Assembly (NCBI GenBank): GCA_016793775.1 | Contig: JAEULK010000012.1 | Coordinates: 1 to 64,000, forward strand | Length of the DNA stretch: 64,000 nucleotides | Direction of reading: 5' to 3' | Source of the DNA: Sphingopyxis sp. | GTDB lineage: Bacteria; Pseudomonadota; Alphaproteobacteria; Sphingomonadales; Sphingomonadaceae | In this document: positions 1-8,210 of the stretch, piece after piece | Position numbering within the stretch: position 1 is the first letter of the stretch | How the letters are laid out: each line of letters opens with the position of its first letter | Made by a program: the position numbers and the translations under genes | Notes under the pieces: generated by a model | The model's input: only the letters and a program-made list of their open reading frames with translations | Databases searched by the model: none | What the model was told of the DNA's origin: nothing

Positions 1-77
1 CACCACCCTTCGGGTGGTCCCCCTCCCCCTTTGGGGAGGATCGGCACCGTCCGCTCTCCTCCCCAAAACCGCCGCCC
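1..77. repeat. Intergenic hairpins at the left edge
   Basis: Non-coding. A hairpin with arms ACCACCC/GGGTGGT occupies 2-18, and a second imperfect inverted repeat (CCTCCCC ... GGGGAGG, then CTCCTCCCC) lies at about 22-66. It sits just downstream of the hydrolase gene stop at 78, so it could serve as its terminator or be a REP-like element. The left neighbour is outside the window. Confidence 0.5.
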
Positions 78-1025
78 TCAATCCGGCGGATCGACCACCA
101 CGCGGCCGGGATAGACCGCGATCGCCATCAGGTCCCGCCCGACCGCCACGCGTCCGCCATAGCGTGTGCGCGTCGCGGCGAGCAGCGCGGCGTCGGCGGC
201 TTCGCCGGCGACGCTGTGATAATAGAGCGCGAGGCCCGGTTTCATGTCGGCGAGCGCGTCGCCGGCGTCTTCGGCGCCGAGGTGGAGTGCAAGGATCTTT
301 TGCGCCTGGGCGGCCGAAAAGCTGCGCCGGACATAGGCGGTCATCGGCGGCGAGGCGACTTCGATCAGCGCGACATCGACGCCGCGGCCGTAGCGTGCGA
401 GCTGCGGCGTCGCGGCGGTATCGCCCGAGATCAGCACCGACACATCGCCGCGGTCGATGCGATAGCCGAAGGCGGGGATGTCGCCATGCTCGACCGCGAA
501 GGCGGTGACGCTCAGGTCGCCCTTGCGATAGATCACCCCGTCGCCGCGCACCGTCGTCACCGCGGGCGCGATGCCGACGTCGCTCGCCGGGATGCCGTCG
601 GCGCGGCGATAGCCGATGTCGGCGGCAAAGGCCTTGCGCAGCCCGGCCATCATCGCACCGCTGCCCTTCGGCCCCCAGACGCGCAGCGATTCCGCACGGC
701 CCTGCGTCCAGCCGTTGAGCCACAGGTCGGGGATGCCGACGACATGGTCGCTGTGGAGATGGGTCAGGAACAGCCGGTCGATGCGCGGCAGCAGCGCCGG
801 ATCATATTGCGCCAGACGCGTCGTGCAGCCGCGCCCGCAATCGAAGAGCAGATTGTCGGCGCCCGCCTGGACCAGGATCGCGGTTCCTGCCTGCGTCCGG
901 CTGGGGACCGGGGTGCCCGACCCGAGGATGACGATGCGCAGCGGCGGGGTTTCGGGTTCGGCCGATGCCGCGGGCGCGGCGAAAGCGAGCAGCGCCGCGC
1001 CGAGCCAGCGCAGCCGCTCAGCCAC
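78..1025 (-). CDS. Exported metallo-beta-lactamase-fold hydrolase
   Basis: The 315-residue product has an N-terminal signal peptide ending in an AxA site (about residues 20-22), so it is probably periplasmic. The fold is shown by the strand LRIVILGSGTPVP, the zinc motif THLHSDH (residues 88-94), a later SGDT and a C-terminal YYHSVAGEAADAA segment. This arrangement is that of the RNase Z/arylsulfatase-like branch of the superfamily rather than a beta-lactamase. I chose the GTG at 1025: it places the signal peptide at the N-terminus and overlaps the stop of the upstream hydroxylase gene in the 8-base string GTGGCTGA. Earlier starts lie deep inside that gene. It is the last gene of a three-gene operon. 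Role in the aromatic pathway (for example ester, sulfate or lactone hydrolysis) is inference; the substrate is unknown. Confidence 0.85.
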   Translation of the reverse strand: MAERLRWLGAALLAFAAPAASAEPETPPLRIVILGSGTPVPSRTQAGTAILVQAGADNLLFDCGRGCTTRLAQYDPALLPRIDRLFLTHLHSDHVVGIPDLWLNGWTQGRAESLRVWGPKGSGAMMAGLRKAFAADIGYRRADGIPASDVGIAPAVTTVRGDGVIYRKGDLSVTAFAVEHGDIPAFGYRIDRGDVSVLISGDTAATPQLARYGRGVDVALIEVASPPMTAYVRRSFSAAQAQKILALHLGAEDAGDALADMKPGLALYYHSVAGEAADAALLAATRTRYGGRVAVGRDLMAIAVYPGRVVVDPPD

Positions 1026-2637
1026 CGGCGGTGCCGAGCGACGCGATCCAGCGCGCGGCGGCGGCGACGTCCCATCCCGCCCCGCGCCAGCCGACATAGC
1101 CGTCGGGGCGGATGATATAGAGCATCCGGCGGCGTCCGGCGCCAAGGCCATAGCGCGTGGCGAGCGGCGCATCGGCGGGGATCGCGTCGATGACCACCGG
1201 CTCGGCGCGCGGGTCGAATGTCGTCAGCGCATCCTGAAGGCCAGCCAGCGCGGGGCCGCTGTCGTCGTCCGCGGGGTCGAGCGAGAGCGCGAGCAGGGTG
1301 AAGCGATAACCGGCGAGCGCTTCATAGAGCGTCCCGTCGCCGGGCCATGGCGCGTCCGGCGCGCGCTCGCCGGGCTTCGGCCCCTTGCCGCCGGCGCTAT
1401 CGGCGGGGACCAGCCGGCCATCGGCGGGATAGGCGATACCGCGCTGCGACGCGCCCTTGAAGGCGTTGGTCTGAAACGGCTTTTTCTTCGAGATGAAGGG
1501 GAGGATGATCGGCAGCAGGCGATCGCGCATCCTCGCCTTGAACCCGGCCTGCCCCGCCGCCGCCGCGAACAGCCGGCCGGTGCGCTTCACCACCGCTTCG
1601 CCGACCGGCAGGCGCTCGCCGCCATAGCTGTCCAGCAGCGCGGCGTCGGCGCCGCGCAGCACCGCCGCGAGTTTCCACGCGAGGTTGGCGGCGTCCTGCA
1701 GCCCGGTGTTCATCCCCTGGCCGCCGGCGGGCGAGTGGATATGCGCGGCGTCGCCCGCGACGAAGGCGCGGCCTTTGCCATAACGATCGACGAAGCGATG
1801 GTGCGCGCGGTAGCGGGTGACCCAGACGGGGTCGCTGAGCTTGACCGGCAGGTCGATCGCGGCGGCCAGCCCCGCCTCCATTTCGGCGAGGTCGAGCGGG
1901 GCGGGGGTGCTGCCGTCCTCGTCGCCGAAGCTGCCCGACATATCGGTGGCCATCACGCGTGAGCATGCGCTGCCCTTCAGCGGCAGGAACAGCCCGATCA
2001 GCGGCCCGTTCAGGAAAACGCGGAAATTGTCATGGTCGAGCGGCCAGTCGACGCGGCAGTCGGCGAGCAGGAAGCGTTGCGGCAGCAATTCGCCGTCCCA
2101 GCCGATGCCCGCGCCGGCGCGCACGACGCTGCGCGATCCGTCGCCCCCGACGATATAGGCGCAGCGCAGATTTTCGGTGCGACCGTCGTCATGCGCCAGG
2201 GCTGCGTTGACGCCCTCCGCGTCCATCGTGAAGCCGGTGCAGTCGACCCCGCGCTCGATCGTGACCCCGAGCGCTTCGAGATCGGCGGCGAGCAGCGCCT
2301 CACTCTCCGACTGCGGGATCATCAGGATGACGGGGAAGGGGGTGTCGCCCGTCTCGGCGCGGGTGAAGTCGAGCCCGCCCGCGAATTTGCCCTTCACATG
2401 GATATTGACCGAGCGCGCGATCACCCCGCGTTCGACGAAGCGCTCGGCAAGGCCCATCGCCTGCAAGAGTTCCAGGCTGCGCGCCTGCACCGCGAAGGCG
2501 CGCGATTCGCGCGTCGCCTCGGCCCGCCGCTCGACGATGCGCACACGCACGCCCGAGCGGGCGAGCAGGTTCGCCGCCATCAGCCCGGTGGGGCCGGCGC
2601 CGACGACGAGTATCTCGCAGTCGCCCTCCGTCGTCAT
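1018..2637 (-). CDS. FAD-dependent aromatic ring hydroxylase (PheA/TfdB/MhpA type)
   Basis: Class A flavoprotein monooxygenase of 539 residues, the usual length for phenol hydroxylase/MhpA relatives. The N-terminus has the FAD Rossmann motif VVGAGPTGLMAANLL (residues 11-25) with an acidic E37 at the end of strand 2. The DG motif GGDGSRSVVR is near 164-173, and the GD motif AFVAGDAAHIHSP is near 290. The last 100 residues carry the thioredoxin-like tail with RPDGYVGWR. Such enzymes add a hydroxyl ortho to a phenolic OH using NAD(P)H, which would supply the catechol for the ring-cleavage enzyme encoded at 9638-10513. The start codon shares ATGA with the stop of the upstream ABM gene, so the two are translationally coupled. 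The aromatic substrate cannot be read from the sequence. Confidence 0.9.
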   Translation of the reverse strand: MTTEGDCEILVVGAGPTGLMAANLLARSGVRVRIVERRAEATRESRAFAVQARSLELLQAMGLAERFVERGVIARSVNIHVKGKFAGGLDFTRAETGDTPFPVILMIPQSESEALLAADLEALGVTIERGVDCTGFTMDAEGVNAALAHDDGRTENLRCAYIVGGDGSRSVVRAGAGIGWDGELLPQRFLLADCRVDWPLDHDNFRVFLNGPLIGLFLPLKGSACSRVMATDMSGSFGDEDGSTPAPLDLAEMEAGLAAAIDLPVKLSDPVWVTRYRAHHRFVDRYGKGRAFVAGDAAHIHSPAGGQGMNTGLQDAANLAWKLAAVLRGADAALLDSYGGERLPVGEAVVKRTGRLFAAAAGQAGFKARMRDRLLPIILPFISKKKPFQTNAFKGASQRGIAYPADGRLVPADSAGGKGPKPGERAPDAPWPGDGTLYEALAGYRFTLLALSLDPADDDSGPALAGLQDALTTFDPRAEPVVIDAIPADAPLATRYGLGAGRRRMLYIIRPDGYVGWRGAGWDVAAAARWIASLGTAGG

Positions 2638-2948
2638 GCGGCGTCGGCGCCGATGCGCTTCGCGGCGAAGACCTGGCAGCGGGTGATCGCATAGGGCGCG
2701 GTGAACAGGTCGGGATTCTGCGCCTGCACCCAGGCCGCGGTCGGGCCCGTCACATGCGCCTGCAGCGCGGCTTCGTCAGCGAAGCTGTTGAAGATCGCAA
2801 AGTCGCGCTCCCCGATCTGCATCGCGCGAAAGCTGGTGGTGCCGGGCTCGCTTTCGAGCCGGCGCGCGGCCTCGACCAGAAAGGCGCGCGCCGCGTCTTC
2901 CTTCCCTTCGCGGGCCTCCATCGTCGCCCAGACGGCAAATTGATCCAT
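2634..2948 (-). CDS. Antibiotic biosynthesis monooxygenase (ABM) family protein
   Basis: A 104-residue single-domain ABM/quinol monooxygenase-like protein: a beta-strand FAVWATMEAREG, a long helix rich in Ala/Glu, then TTSFRAMQIGERDFAIFNSFADEAALQAH, the typical dimeric ferredoxin-like alpha-beta pattern. Relatives such as YgiN oxidise quinols without a cofactor or remove toxic quinones. It is the first gene of the operon with the flavin hydroxylase and the exported hydrolase, which fits protection from, or conversion of, catechol/quinone intermediates. A GGGAGAGC ribosome site precedes the ATG at 2948, and an operator-like palindrome lies at 2968-2988. A role as a true monooxygenase is not proven. 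Confidence 0.85.
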   Translation of the reverse strand: MDQFAVWATMEAREGKEDAARAFLVEAARRLESEPGTTSFRAMQIGERDFAIFNSFADEAALQAHVTGPTAAWVQAQNPDLFTAPYAITRCQVFAAKRIGADAA

Positions 2949-2967
2949 GATCGCTCTCCCATTGATA

Positions 2968-3007
2968 ACTTGTATGCTAGCATGTTATATTCGCTGCATG
3001 GAGTCAA
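2968..3007 (-). promoter_or_regulatory. Promoter/operator of the hydroxylase operon
   Basis: Between divergent genes starting at 2948 (minus) and 3028 (plus). A perfect 10-base palindrome ATGCTAGCAT sits at 2974-2983, inside a larger imperfect repeat with ATAAC and GTTAT flanks. Read on the minus strand the string is AACATGCTAGCATACAA. A nearly identical string, AACACTAGCATGCAA, precedes the TonB receptor gene. A TTGACT -35-like hexamer on the minus strand lies at 3007-3002, putting the palindrome over the expected -10. The binder is unknown; the GntR protein encoded at 12532-13290 is the simplest candidate. Confidence 0.55.
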
Positions 3008-3027
3008 CAGCGGGTCGGGGGGCGAGT

Positions 3028-3528
3028 ATGAATATGAGCCTGGCAAAGACATTGCCACCGCGTGCGGGCGTGCGGCCGCGCACGATCCCCTGCGCGCCGC
3101 ACAGCCAGCTCGACCAGATCGTCCCCGGCGCGCGGACGCTCGCGGGGCAGCTGATCGAGCGGTTGGCGATGCTCGATCATGTGAAGCTCGGCCACAGCCT
3201 GCGCGCGCCGCCGGGTTCGGTGGGCTTCTACCTCGACCCCGCGGTCCGCTGCGCCAATGGCAACGCTTTCCTGCTCGGCGACGAGTTCGCGCATGTGCAT
3301 CTGGAGGATGATTGCAGCCTGCACGTCATCCTGCCCGAACCCCTGCGCGGGGCGGCGATCGCGGCGGGCTGGGCCGAGGCGCATCCGCTGGCGGGGCAGC
3401 CGACGGTTTCGCCCGACACGGTGATGCTCTATGCGCCGCGCGACGCCGGGGAGGTCGATGTGCTGGCCGCGCTGGTCGAGGCGAGCTGGACCAATGCGCG
3501 CGGGCTCAATGCCCCAGCTGGCGGCTGA
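3028..3528 (+). CDS. Luciferase-like domain protein (DUF5519-like)
   Basis: About 166 residues. Visible motifs are PHSQLDQ near the N-terminus, HVHLEDDCSLHVILP in the centre and AAGWAEAHPLAG towards the end, which match the small domain called luciferase-like (not bacterial LuxAB). No catalytic role is established for these proteins. I prefer the ATG at 3028 because a GGGGGGCGAG ribosome site precedes it. An ATG at 2998 would run through the divergent promoter region. It is alone on the plus strand and its 3' end overlaps the converging IclR gene by about 23 bases. Link to the aromatic pathway is by position only. Confidence 0.65.
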   Translation: MNMSLAKTLPPRAGVRPRTIPCAPHSQLDQIVPGARTLAGQLIERLAMLDHVKLGHSLRAPPGSVGFYLDPAVRCANGNAFLLGDEFAHVHLEDDCSLHVILPEPLRGAAIAAGWAEAHPLAGQPTVSPDTVMLYAPRDAGEVDVLAALVEASWTNARGLNAPAGG

Positions 3529-4255
3529 TCGCCTCGGCCGTACCGCGCAGCCGCGCCGCGATGTCCGCCGCGTTGCCCGGATTGAAGCGGGTGGGCGAGC
3601 CCGACAGCGAGATCGCATAATCGCTGCCGCGCAGATGATCGAGCGGGACCGCGATGCAGCCGAGGTCGTCGGCCATTTCGCGATCGTCGATCGCATAGCC
3701 CCGCGCGCGCGTCGCGCCGAGTTCGCTGCGGAGCGCCGCCGGATCGGTGATCGTCCTTTCGGTCAGCGGGACGAGCGGCGCGGCCAGATAGGCGTTGAGG
3801 CGGCTCTCGACGAGCTGCGCGAGCAGGACCTTGCCGATGCCGGTGCAATAGGCCTCGAGCTGTATCTGCTCGCGCGTGAAGCCGGTCTGCATGCCTTCCT
3901 TGACCAGATAGGTCACCATCTCGCCCTCGAACACGCCCAGATAGGCGGTCGCGCGTTCGGCCTGCGCCAGCCGCCGCAGCAGCGGGCGGGCGATCTCGAT
4001 CAGCCGCGCATGCGGGCTGACCCGCGCCGCGAGCTGGCGCAGCCTTTCCCCCCCGGCATAGCGGCCGCGTGCGATTCGCATGATGAGCTTCCGTTCGACG
4101 AGCAGGGCCAGCAACCGCCGCCCCGTGGCGGGGGCGAGTCCGGCGCGGACGATCAGCTCGGCCGCAGGCGTGCGCCCGCCGTCCAGTGTCACCGCCTCGA
4201 GCAGCGCCAGCGTCCGCGCCGCCGATTGCGAGCCTTGCATGTTAGAATCGCTCAT
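3506..4255 (-). CDS. IclR family transcriptional regulator
   Basis: About 249 residues. The N-terminal third is a winged helix-turn-helix (ARTLALLEAVTLDGGRTP ... GLAPATGRRLLALLVERKLI). The rest is the IclR effector domain with YLVKEGMQTG, the TGIGKVLLAQL segment and the closing PLDHLRGSDYAISLSG. IclR proteins often control aromatic catabolic operons, and this gene is divergent from the hydratase-aldolase operon, its likely target. In-frame ATGs at 4282, 4255 and 4240 are possible. I choose 4255 because a promoter-like TTGACC (4294-4289) with a 17-base spacer and TATGTC (4271-4266) would start the transcript a few bases before it. The inducer is unknown. Confidence 0.85.
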   Translation of the reverse strand: MSDSNMQGSQSAARTLALLEAVTLDGGRTPAAELIVRAGLAPATGRRLLALLVERKLIMRIARGRYAGGERLRQLAARVSPHARLIEIARPLLRRLAQAERATAYLGVFEGEMVTYLVKEGMQTGFTREQIQLEAYCTGIGKVLLAQLVESRLNAYLAAPLVPLTERTITDPAALRSELGATRARGYAIDDREMADDLGCIAVPLDHLRGSDYAISLSGSPTRFNPGNAADIAARLRGTAEAISRQLGH

Positions 4256-4265
4256 AATGTGAGCG

Positions 4266-4294
4266 GACATAGCGGACCGCATCTATCGGGTCAA
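4266..4294 (-). promoter_or_regulatory. Candidate sigma-70 promoter of the iclR gene
   Basis: Minus-strand TTGACC at 4294-4289, a 17-base spacer, then TATGTC at 4271-4266. Transcription would begin around 4258-4260, so an ATG at 4255 would have almost no leader. The 80-base gap also has to hold the divergent promoter for the gene starting at 4336. Prediction from sequence only. Confidence 0.4.
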
Positions 4295-4335
4295 AAGCCG
4301 ATCGCCTAGGGTGGCGCTATTGGGAGGATGTTGGA

Positions 4336-5115
4336 ATGACGGTCAGCCACGACGATCTCGCGCTTCGCCTGCGCGCGGCCTATGACGCCGGGGCCGTGCC
4401 CCCGCTGCGCGACGGGCTCGACCCGACCGACGCCGACGGCGCCTATGCGGTGCAGACGATCAACACGCGCTTCTGGGAAGCGGCGGGCCGCCGGATCGTC
4501 GGGCGCAAGGCTGGACTGACGGCCAAGGCGGTGCAAACCCAACTCGGCGTCGATCAACCCGACTTTGGCGTTCTGTTCGACGATATGCGCATCGCCGACG
4601 GCGGCGCGCTCGACCCGGCGAAGACCCTGCAGCCCAAGGCCGAGGCAGAGATCGCTTTCGTGCTGGGGACCGACCTGCCCGATGCCGATACATCGGTCGA
4701 GCAGGTCGCGGCGGCGGTCGCCAGCGTTCATGCCGCGATCGAGATCGTCGACAGCCGCATCGCGGACTGGAAGATCAGCTTCGCCGATACGGTGGCGGAC
4801 AATGGCTCGTCGGCCTTCTTCGTGCTCGCGCGCGACGGCAAGCCCCTCGCTGGGCTCGACCTCGAAGGCGCGGCGATGGAAATGCGCTTCAACGGCGAGA
4901 CCGTATCGACGGGCGTCGGCGCCGCCGCGCTCGGCAATCCCCTGAATGCCGCCGCCTGGCTTGCCCGCACGCTCGCGGCGCGCGGCGAACCGCTGAAGGC
5001 GGGCGATATCCTGCTGGCCGGGGCCTTGGGGCCGATGGCCGCCCTGAGTCCGGGCGATCATGTCCATGCCAAGGTCGCCGGCATCGGCGCCTGCAGTTTC
5101 ATCTATAAGGGCTGA
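4336..5115 (+). CDS. mhpD: 2-oxopent-4-enoate hydratase
   Basis: A 259-residue member of the MhpD/DmpE/XylJ hydratase family within the FAH superfamily. It would add water to 2-hydroxypenta-2,4-dienoate to give 4-hydroxy-2-oxovalerate. Diagnostic segments are [20 protein letters not shown], the metal-ligand region [33 protein letters not shown] and the C-terminal [14 protein letters not shown]. It is clearly a different paralogue from the decarboxylase encoded at 8207-8962, which has the GFTSLAKMEQMG/WGRLTDAM signature. GGGAGG is spaced well before the ATG. First gene of an operon with acetaldehyde dehydrogenase and aldolase, the classical order of the lower meta-pathway. Confidence 0.95.
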   Translation: MTVSHDDLALRLRAAYDAGAVPPLRDGLDPTDADGAYAVQTINTRFWEAAGRRIVGRKAGLTAKAVQTQLGVDQPDFGVLFDDMRIADGGALDPAKTLQPKAEAEIAFVLGTDLPDADTSVEQVAAAVASVHAAIEIVDSRIADWKISFADTVADNGSSAFFVLARDGKPLAGLDLEGAAMEMRFNGETVSTGVGAAALGNPLNAAAWLARTLAARGEPLKAGDILLAGALGPMAALSPGDHVHAKVAGIGACSFIYKG

Positions 5116-5119
5116 GACG

Positions 5120-6061
5120 ATGGCGAAGACCAAAGTCGCGATCATCGGATCGGGCAATATCGGGACCGACCTGATGATCAAGATCATGCGCCTGTCCGAA
5201 GTGCTGGAGATGGGCGCCTTCGTCGGCATCGATCCCGCGAGCGACGGGCTCAAGCGCGCCGAGCGGTTGGGCGTGCCGATCACCGCCGATGGGCTCGACG
5301 GGCTCGTCGCGATGCCGGGTTTCGCCGATATCGCCATCGTCTTCGATGCGACGTCGGCGGGCGTACATAAAAGGCATAGCGAGGTGCTGATCGGTCATGG
5401 CAAGCGCGTCGTCGACCTGACCCCGGCGGCGATCGGGCCCTATACCATCCCGCCGGTCAACGGCGATGCGAACCTCGACGCCGCGAACGTCAATATGGTG
5501 ACCTGCGGCGGGCAGGCGACGATCCCGATCGTCGCGGCGGTGAACCGCGTCGCAAAGGTGCATTATGGAGAAATAGTGGCGTCCATCGCGTCCAAAAGCG
5601 CCGGTCCCGGCACGCGCGCCAATATCGACGAGTTCACCGAGACGACGAGCGAGGCGATCGTGGAAGTAGGCGGCGCGACGCGCGGCAAGGCGATCATCAT
5701 CCTCAATCCCGCCGAACCGCCGCTGATCATGCGCGACACCGTCTATTGCCTCTGCGACGACGGAGACCGCGCGGCGATCTCGAAAAGCGTCGAAGACATG
5801 GTCGCCGAGGTTCAGACCTATGTGCCGGGATACCGCCTCAAGCAGGCCGTGCAGTTCGAGAGCATCGGCGGCAACGCCCCGCTGCGCATCCCCGAGATGG
5901 GTGGCAGCTTCACCGGCCTCAAGGTCAGCGTATTCCTCGAAGTCGAGGGGGCGGCACATTATCTGCCCGCCTATGCCGGCAATCTCGACATCATGACCTC
6001 GGCGGCGCTGAAGACCGCCGAGAAGATCGCGCTCCGCATGAAGCAGGAGATCGCGGCATGA
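5120..6061 (+). CDS. mhpF: Acetaldehyde dehydrogenase (acylating)
   Basis: 313 residues, the usual length for MhpF/DmpF/BphJ. It oxidises acetaldehyde to acetyl-CoA with NAD+ and CoA and normally forms a channelling complex with the aldolase encoded next. The NAD motif [14 protein letters not shown] is at residues 6-19 and the catalytic cysteine lies in [11 protein letters not shown] (C129). Later segments [20 protein letters not shown] and [12 protein letters not shown] are typical. The true start is the ATG at 5120, four bases past the hydratase stop; an in-frame ATG further upstream lies inside the hydratase gene. Its stop overlaps the aldolase start as ATGA. Confidence 0.97.
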   Translation: MAKTKVAIIGSGNIGTDLMIKIMRLSEVLEMGAFVGIDPASDGLKRAERLGVPITADGLDGLVAMPGFADIAIVFDATSAGVHKRHSEVLIGHGKRVVDLTPAAIGPYTIPPVNGDANLDAANVNMVTCGGQATIPIVAAVNRVAKVHYGEIVASIASKSAGPGTRANIDEFTETTSEAIVEVGGATRGKAIIILNPAEPPLIMRDTVYCLCDDGDRAAISKSVEDMVAEVQTYVPGYRLKQAVQFESIGGNAPLRIPEMGGSFTGLKVSVFLEVEGAAHYLPAYAGNLDIMTSAALKTAEKIALRMKQEIAA

Positions 6062-7080
6062 GCTTCGACCCCACCACGACCAAGCTCTATATCCAGGATG
6101 TCACGCTGCGCGACGGCATGCACGCGATCCGCCACCAATATGGCCTCGATCATGTGAAGGCTATCGCCAAGGTGCTGGACAAGGCGAAGGTCGATGCCAT
6201 CGAGGTCGCGCACGGCGACGGGCTGCAGGGGTCGAGCTTCAATTACGGCTTCGGCGCCCATACCGACTGGGACTGGATCGGTGCGGTCGCCGAGGTTCTG
6301 GAGCATAGCATCCTCACCACCTTGCTGCTGCCGGGCATCGGGACCGTGCATGATTTGAAGCGCGCTTACGACCTCGGCGTCCGTTCGGTGCGGATCGCAA
6401 CGCATTGCACCGAAGCCGACGTGTCGAAGCAGCATATCGAGGCGGCGCGGAACCTCGGCATGGACGTCTCGGGCTTTCTGATGATGAGCCATATGTCCGA
6501 GCCCGAGCCGCTCGCGAGCCAAGCGAAGCTGATGGAAGATTATGGCGCACATTGCGTCTATGTCACCGACAGCGGCGGGGCGATGACGATGGACCAATAT
6601 GCCGCGCGGCTGCAAGCCTATGACCGCGTGCTGAAACCCGAGACGCAGCGCGGGGTCCATGCGCACCACAATCTCAGCCTCGGCGTCGCGAACAGCATCG
6701 TCGCGGTGCAGAATGGCGCGGTCCGGGTCGACGCGAGCCTCGCCGGGATGGGCGCGGGGGCGGGGAATGCGCCGCTGGAGGTCTTCATCGCCGCGGCCGA
6801 CGTCGCAGGCTGGAACCATGGCTGCGACCTGTTCGCCCTGATGGACGCCGCCGAGGAACTGGTGCGTCCGTTGCAGGATCGCCCCGTCCGCGTCGATCGC
6901 GAGACGCTGACATTGGGATATGCCGGGGTCTATTCGAGCTTCCTGCGCCATGCGGAGAAAGCCGCGGCGGACCATGGACTCGACACGCGCGCGATCCTCG
7001 TCGAACTTGGCCGGCGCAAGATGGTCGGCGGGCAGGAGGATATGATCGTCGACGTCGCGCTCGACATGCTGAAACAATAG
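6058..7080 (+). CDS. mhpE: 4-hydroxy-2-oxovalerate aldolase
   Basis: 340 residues, a DRE-TIM metallolyase of the MhpE/DmpG/BphI type. It cleaves 4-hydroxy-2-oxovalerate to pyruvate and acetaldehyde. The N-terminus has the signature [15 protein letters not shown] (catalytic Arg/His and metal Asp), IEVAHGDGL follows, and the metal ligands recur in [11 protein letters not shown]. The C-terminal domain that contacts the dehydrogenase is present. The ATGA overlap with the dehydrogenase gene supports the known obligate complex. It completes the route from the hydratase product to central metabolites. Confidence 0.97.
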   Translation: MSFDPTTTKLYIQDVTLRDGMHAIRHQYGLDHVKAIAKVLDKAKVDAIEVAHGDGLQGSSFNYGFGAHTDWDWIGAVAEVLEHSILTTLLLPGIGTVHDLKRAYDLGVRSVRIATHCTEADVSKQHIEAARNLGMDVSGFLMMSHMSEPEPLASQAKLMEDYGAHCVYVTDSGGAMTMDQYAARLQAYDRVLKPETQRGVHAHHNLSLGVANSIVAVQNGAVRVDASLAGMGAGAGNAPLEVFIAAADVAGWNHGCDLFALMDAAEELVRPLQDRPVRVDRETLTLGYAGVYSSFLRHAEKAAADHGLDTRAILVELGRRKMVGGQEDMIVDVALDMLKQ

Positions 7081-7096
7081 GCCGGGAGAGGCAGAC

Positions 7097-7843
7097 GTGG
7101 ATCTGGGTATCAAGGGACGCACCGCGATCGTGTGCGCGGCGAGCAGCGGCTTGGGCCGCGCCTGCGCCAAGGCGCTGGCGGGCGAGGGTGTCGATGTCGT
7201 GATCAACGCGCGCACGGCCGAGACGCTGGAGGAAGCCGCCGCCGAAATCCGCGCGCACGCGCCCGATGTCGCGGTGACGACGGTCGTCGGCAGCGTCACC
7301 GACCCCGATGTACGCAGCGCGTTGGTCGCCGCCGCGGGCGAGGTCGACATATTGGTCAACAATGCCGGCGGGCCGCCGCCCGGCGATTATCGCGACTGGG
7401 ACCGCGACGTGTGGATCGCGGCGATCGACCAGAATCTGCTCGCGGCGGTCGAACTGATCAAGCTGACCACCGACGATATGGCGGCGCGCGGTTTCGGGCG
7501 GATCGTCAACATCACCTCGTCGGCGGTGCGCGTCCCGATCCCGGTGATCGGCCTGTCGAATGCGACCCGCGCGGCGCTGACCAACTTCGTCTTCGGGCTC
7601 GTCCCGCAATATTCGGGCAAGGGCGTGACGATCAACAACCTCCTCCCCGGCCCCTTCGACACCCGGCGCCTGCGCAACTCGAAGGAAATCACCAAGCATC
7701 TCACCGGCAACGCCGTCGCGGGCCGGGTCGGCGATCCCGACGAGATGGGGGCGATGTGCGCCTTTCTGTGCAGCCGTCATGCGGGTTATCTGACCGGGCA
7801 GAACATCCTGATGGACGGCGGCCTCTATCCGGGCAGCTTTTGA
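7097..7843 (+). CDS. Atypical SDR family protein lacking the YxxxK site
   Basis: 248 residues with a classical SDR fold: a dinucleotide loop CAASSGLGRA near 13-22, LVNNAGGP near 86-93, and the C-terminal LTGQNILMDGG. The glycine-rich loop is not perfect (AASSGLG), and the catalytic tetrad is broken. The serine region ITSS is present (139-142), but the YxxxK position reads S154-N-A-T-R158. This matches the known BKR-like atypical SDR subgroup, whose activities are poorly defined. The start is GTG at 7097, supported by GGGAGAGG just upstream. It follows the aldolase by 16 bases, so it is co-transcribed with it. Function in the pathway is not known. Confidence 0.8.
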   Translation: MDLGIKGRTAIVCAASSGLGRACAKALAGEGVDVVINARTAETLEEAAAEIRAHAPDVAVTTVVGSVTDPDVRSALVAAAGEVDILVNNAGGPPPGDYRDWDRDVWIAAIDQNLLAAVELIKLTTDDMAARGFGRIVNITSSAVRVPIPVIGLSNATRAALTNFVFGLVPQYSGKGVTINNLLPGPFDTRRLRNSKEITKHLTGNAVAGRVGDPDEMGAMCAFLCSRHAGYLTGQNILMDGGLYPGSF

Positions 7844-7844
7844 G

Positions 7845-8210
7845 GTGGCAGGTCCCTTCGCGATCGGGACCGACGAGCAGGGCATCGTCAGCGTCGTCGC
7901 CAGCGGCTTCTGGTCGCCCGCCGATCTTGAGGGCCATTTCGGCGACCTGAAGGCGGCGGTCGATGCGGCGCGCGTGCGTCACGGCATCGCGCGGGTGCTT
8001 GTCGACCTGCGCGCGAGCAGCGTCCAGTCGCGCGAGATATTCGACCGCCTCCGCGAAGCGACGGGCGCGATCTATGACGCCGAGGACCGGATCGCTATCG
8101 TCGCCGAATCGGCGCTGCTGACGCTGCAGATGCGGCGGCTCGACGCCAAGGCGGGCCGCGCGGCCTTTGCCGATGTGGGCGAAGCGCGGGCCTGGCTGCT
8201 GTCGGCCTAG
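7845..8210 (+). CDS. SpoIIAA/STAS-like small protein
   Basis: 121 residues, GTG start one base after the SDR stop, so it is translationally coupled. The pattern (a short strand GIVSVVASGFWSP, then an Ala-rich helix, VLVDLRASSVQSREIFDRL, and RIAIVAESALLTLQM) resembles the SpoIIAA-like/STAS fold found in many small proteobacterial proteins. No catalytic motif is visible. It converges with and overlaps by four bases the decarboxylase gene on the other strand. The function is unknown; inclusion in the aromatic operon is from position. Confidence 0.65.
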   Translation: MAGPFAIGTDEQGIVSVVASGFWSPADLEGHFGDLKAAVDAARVRHGIARVLVDLRASSVQSREIFDRLREATGAIYDAEDRIAIVAESALLTLQMRRLDAKAGRAAFADVGEARAWLLSA

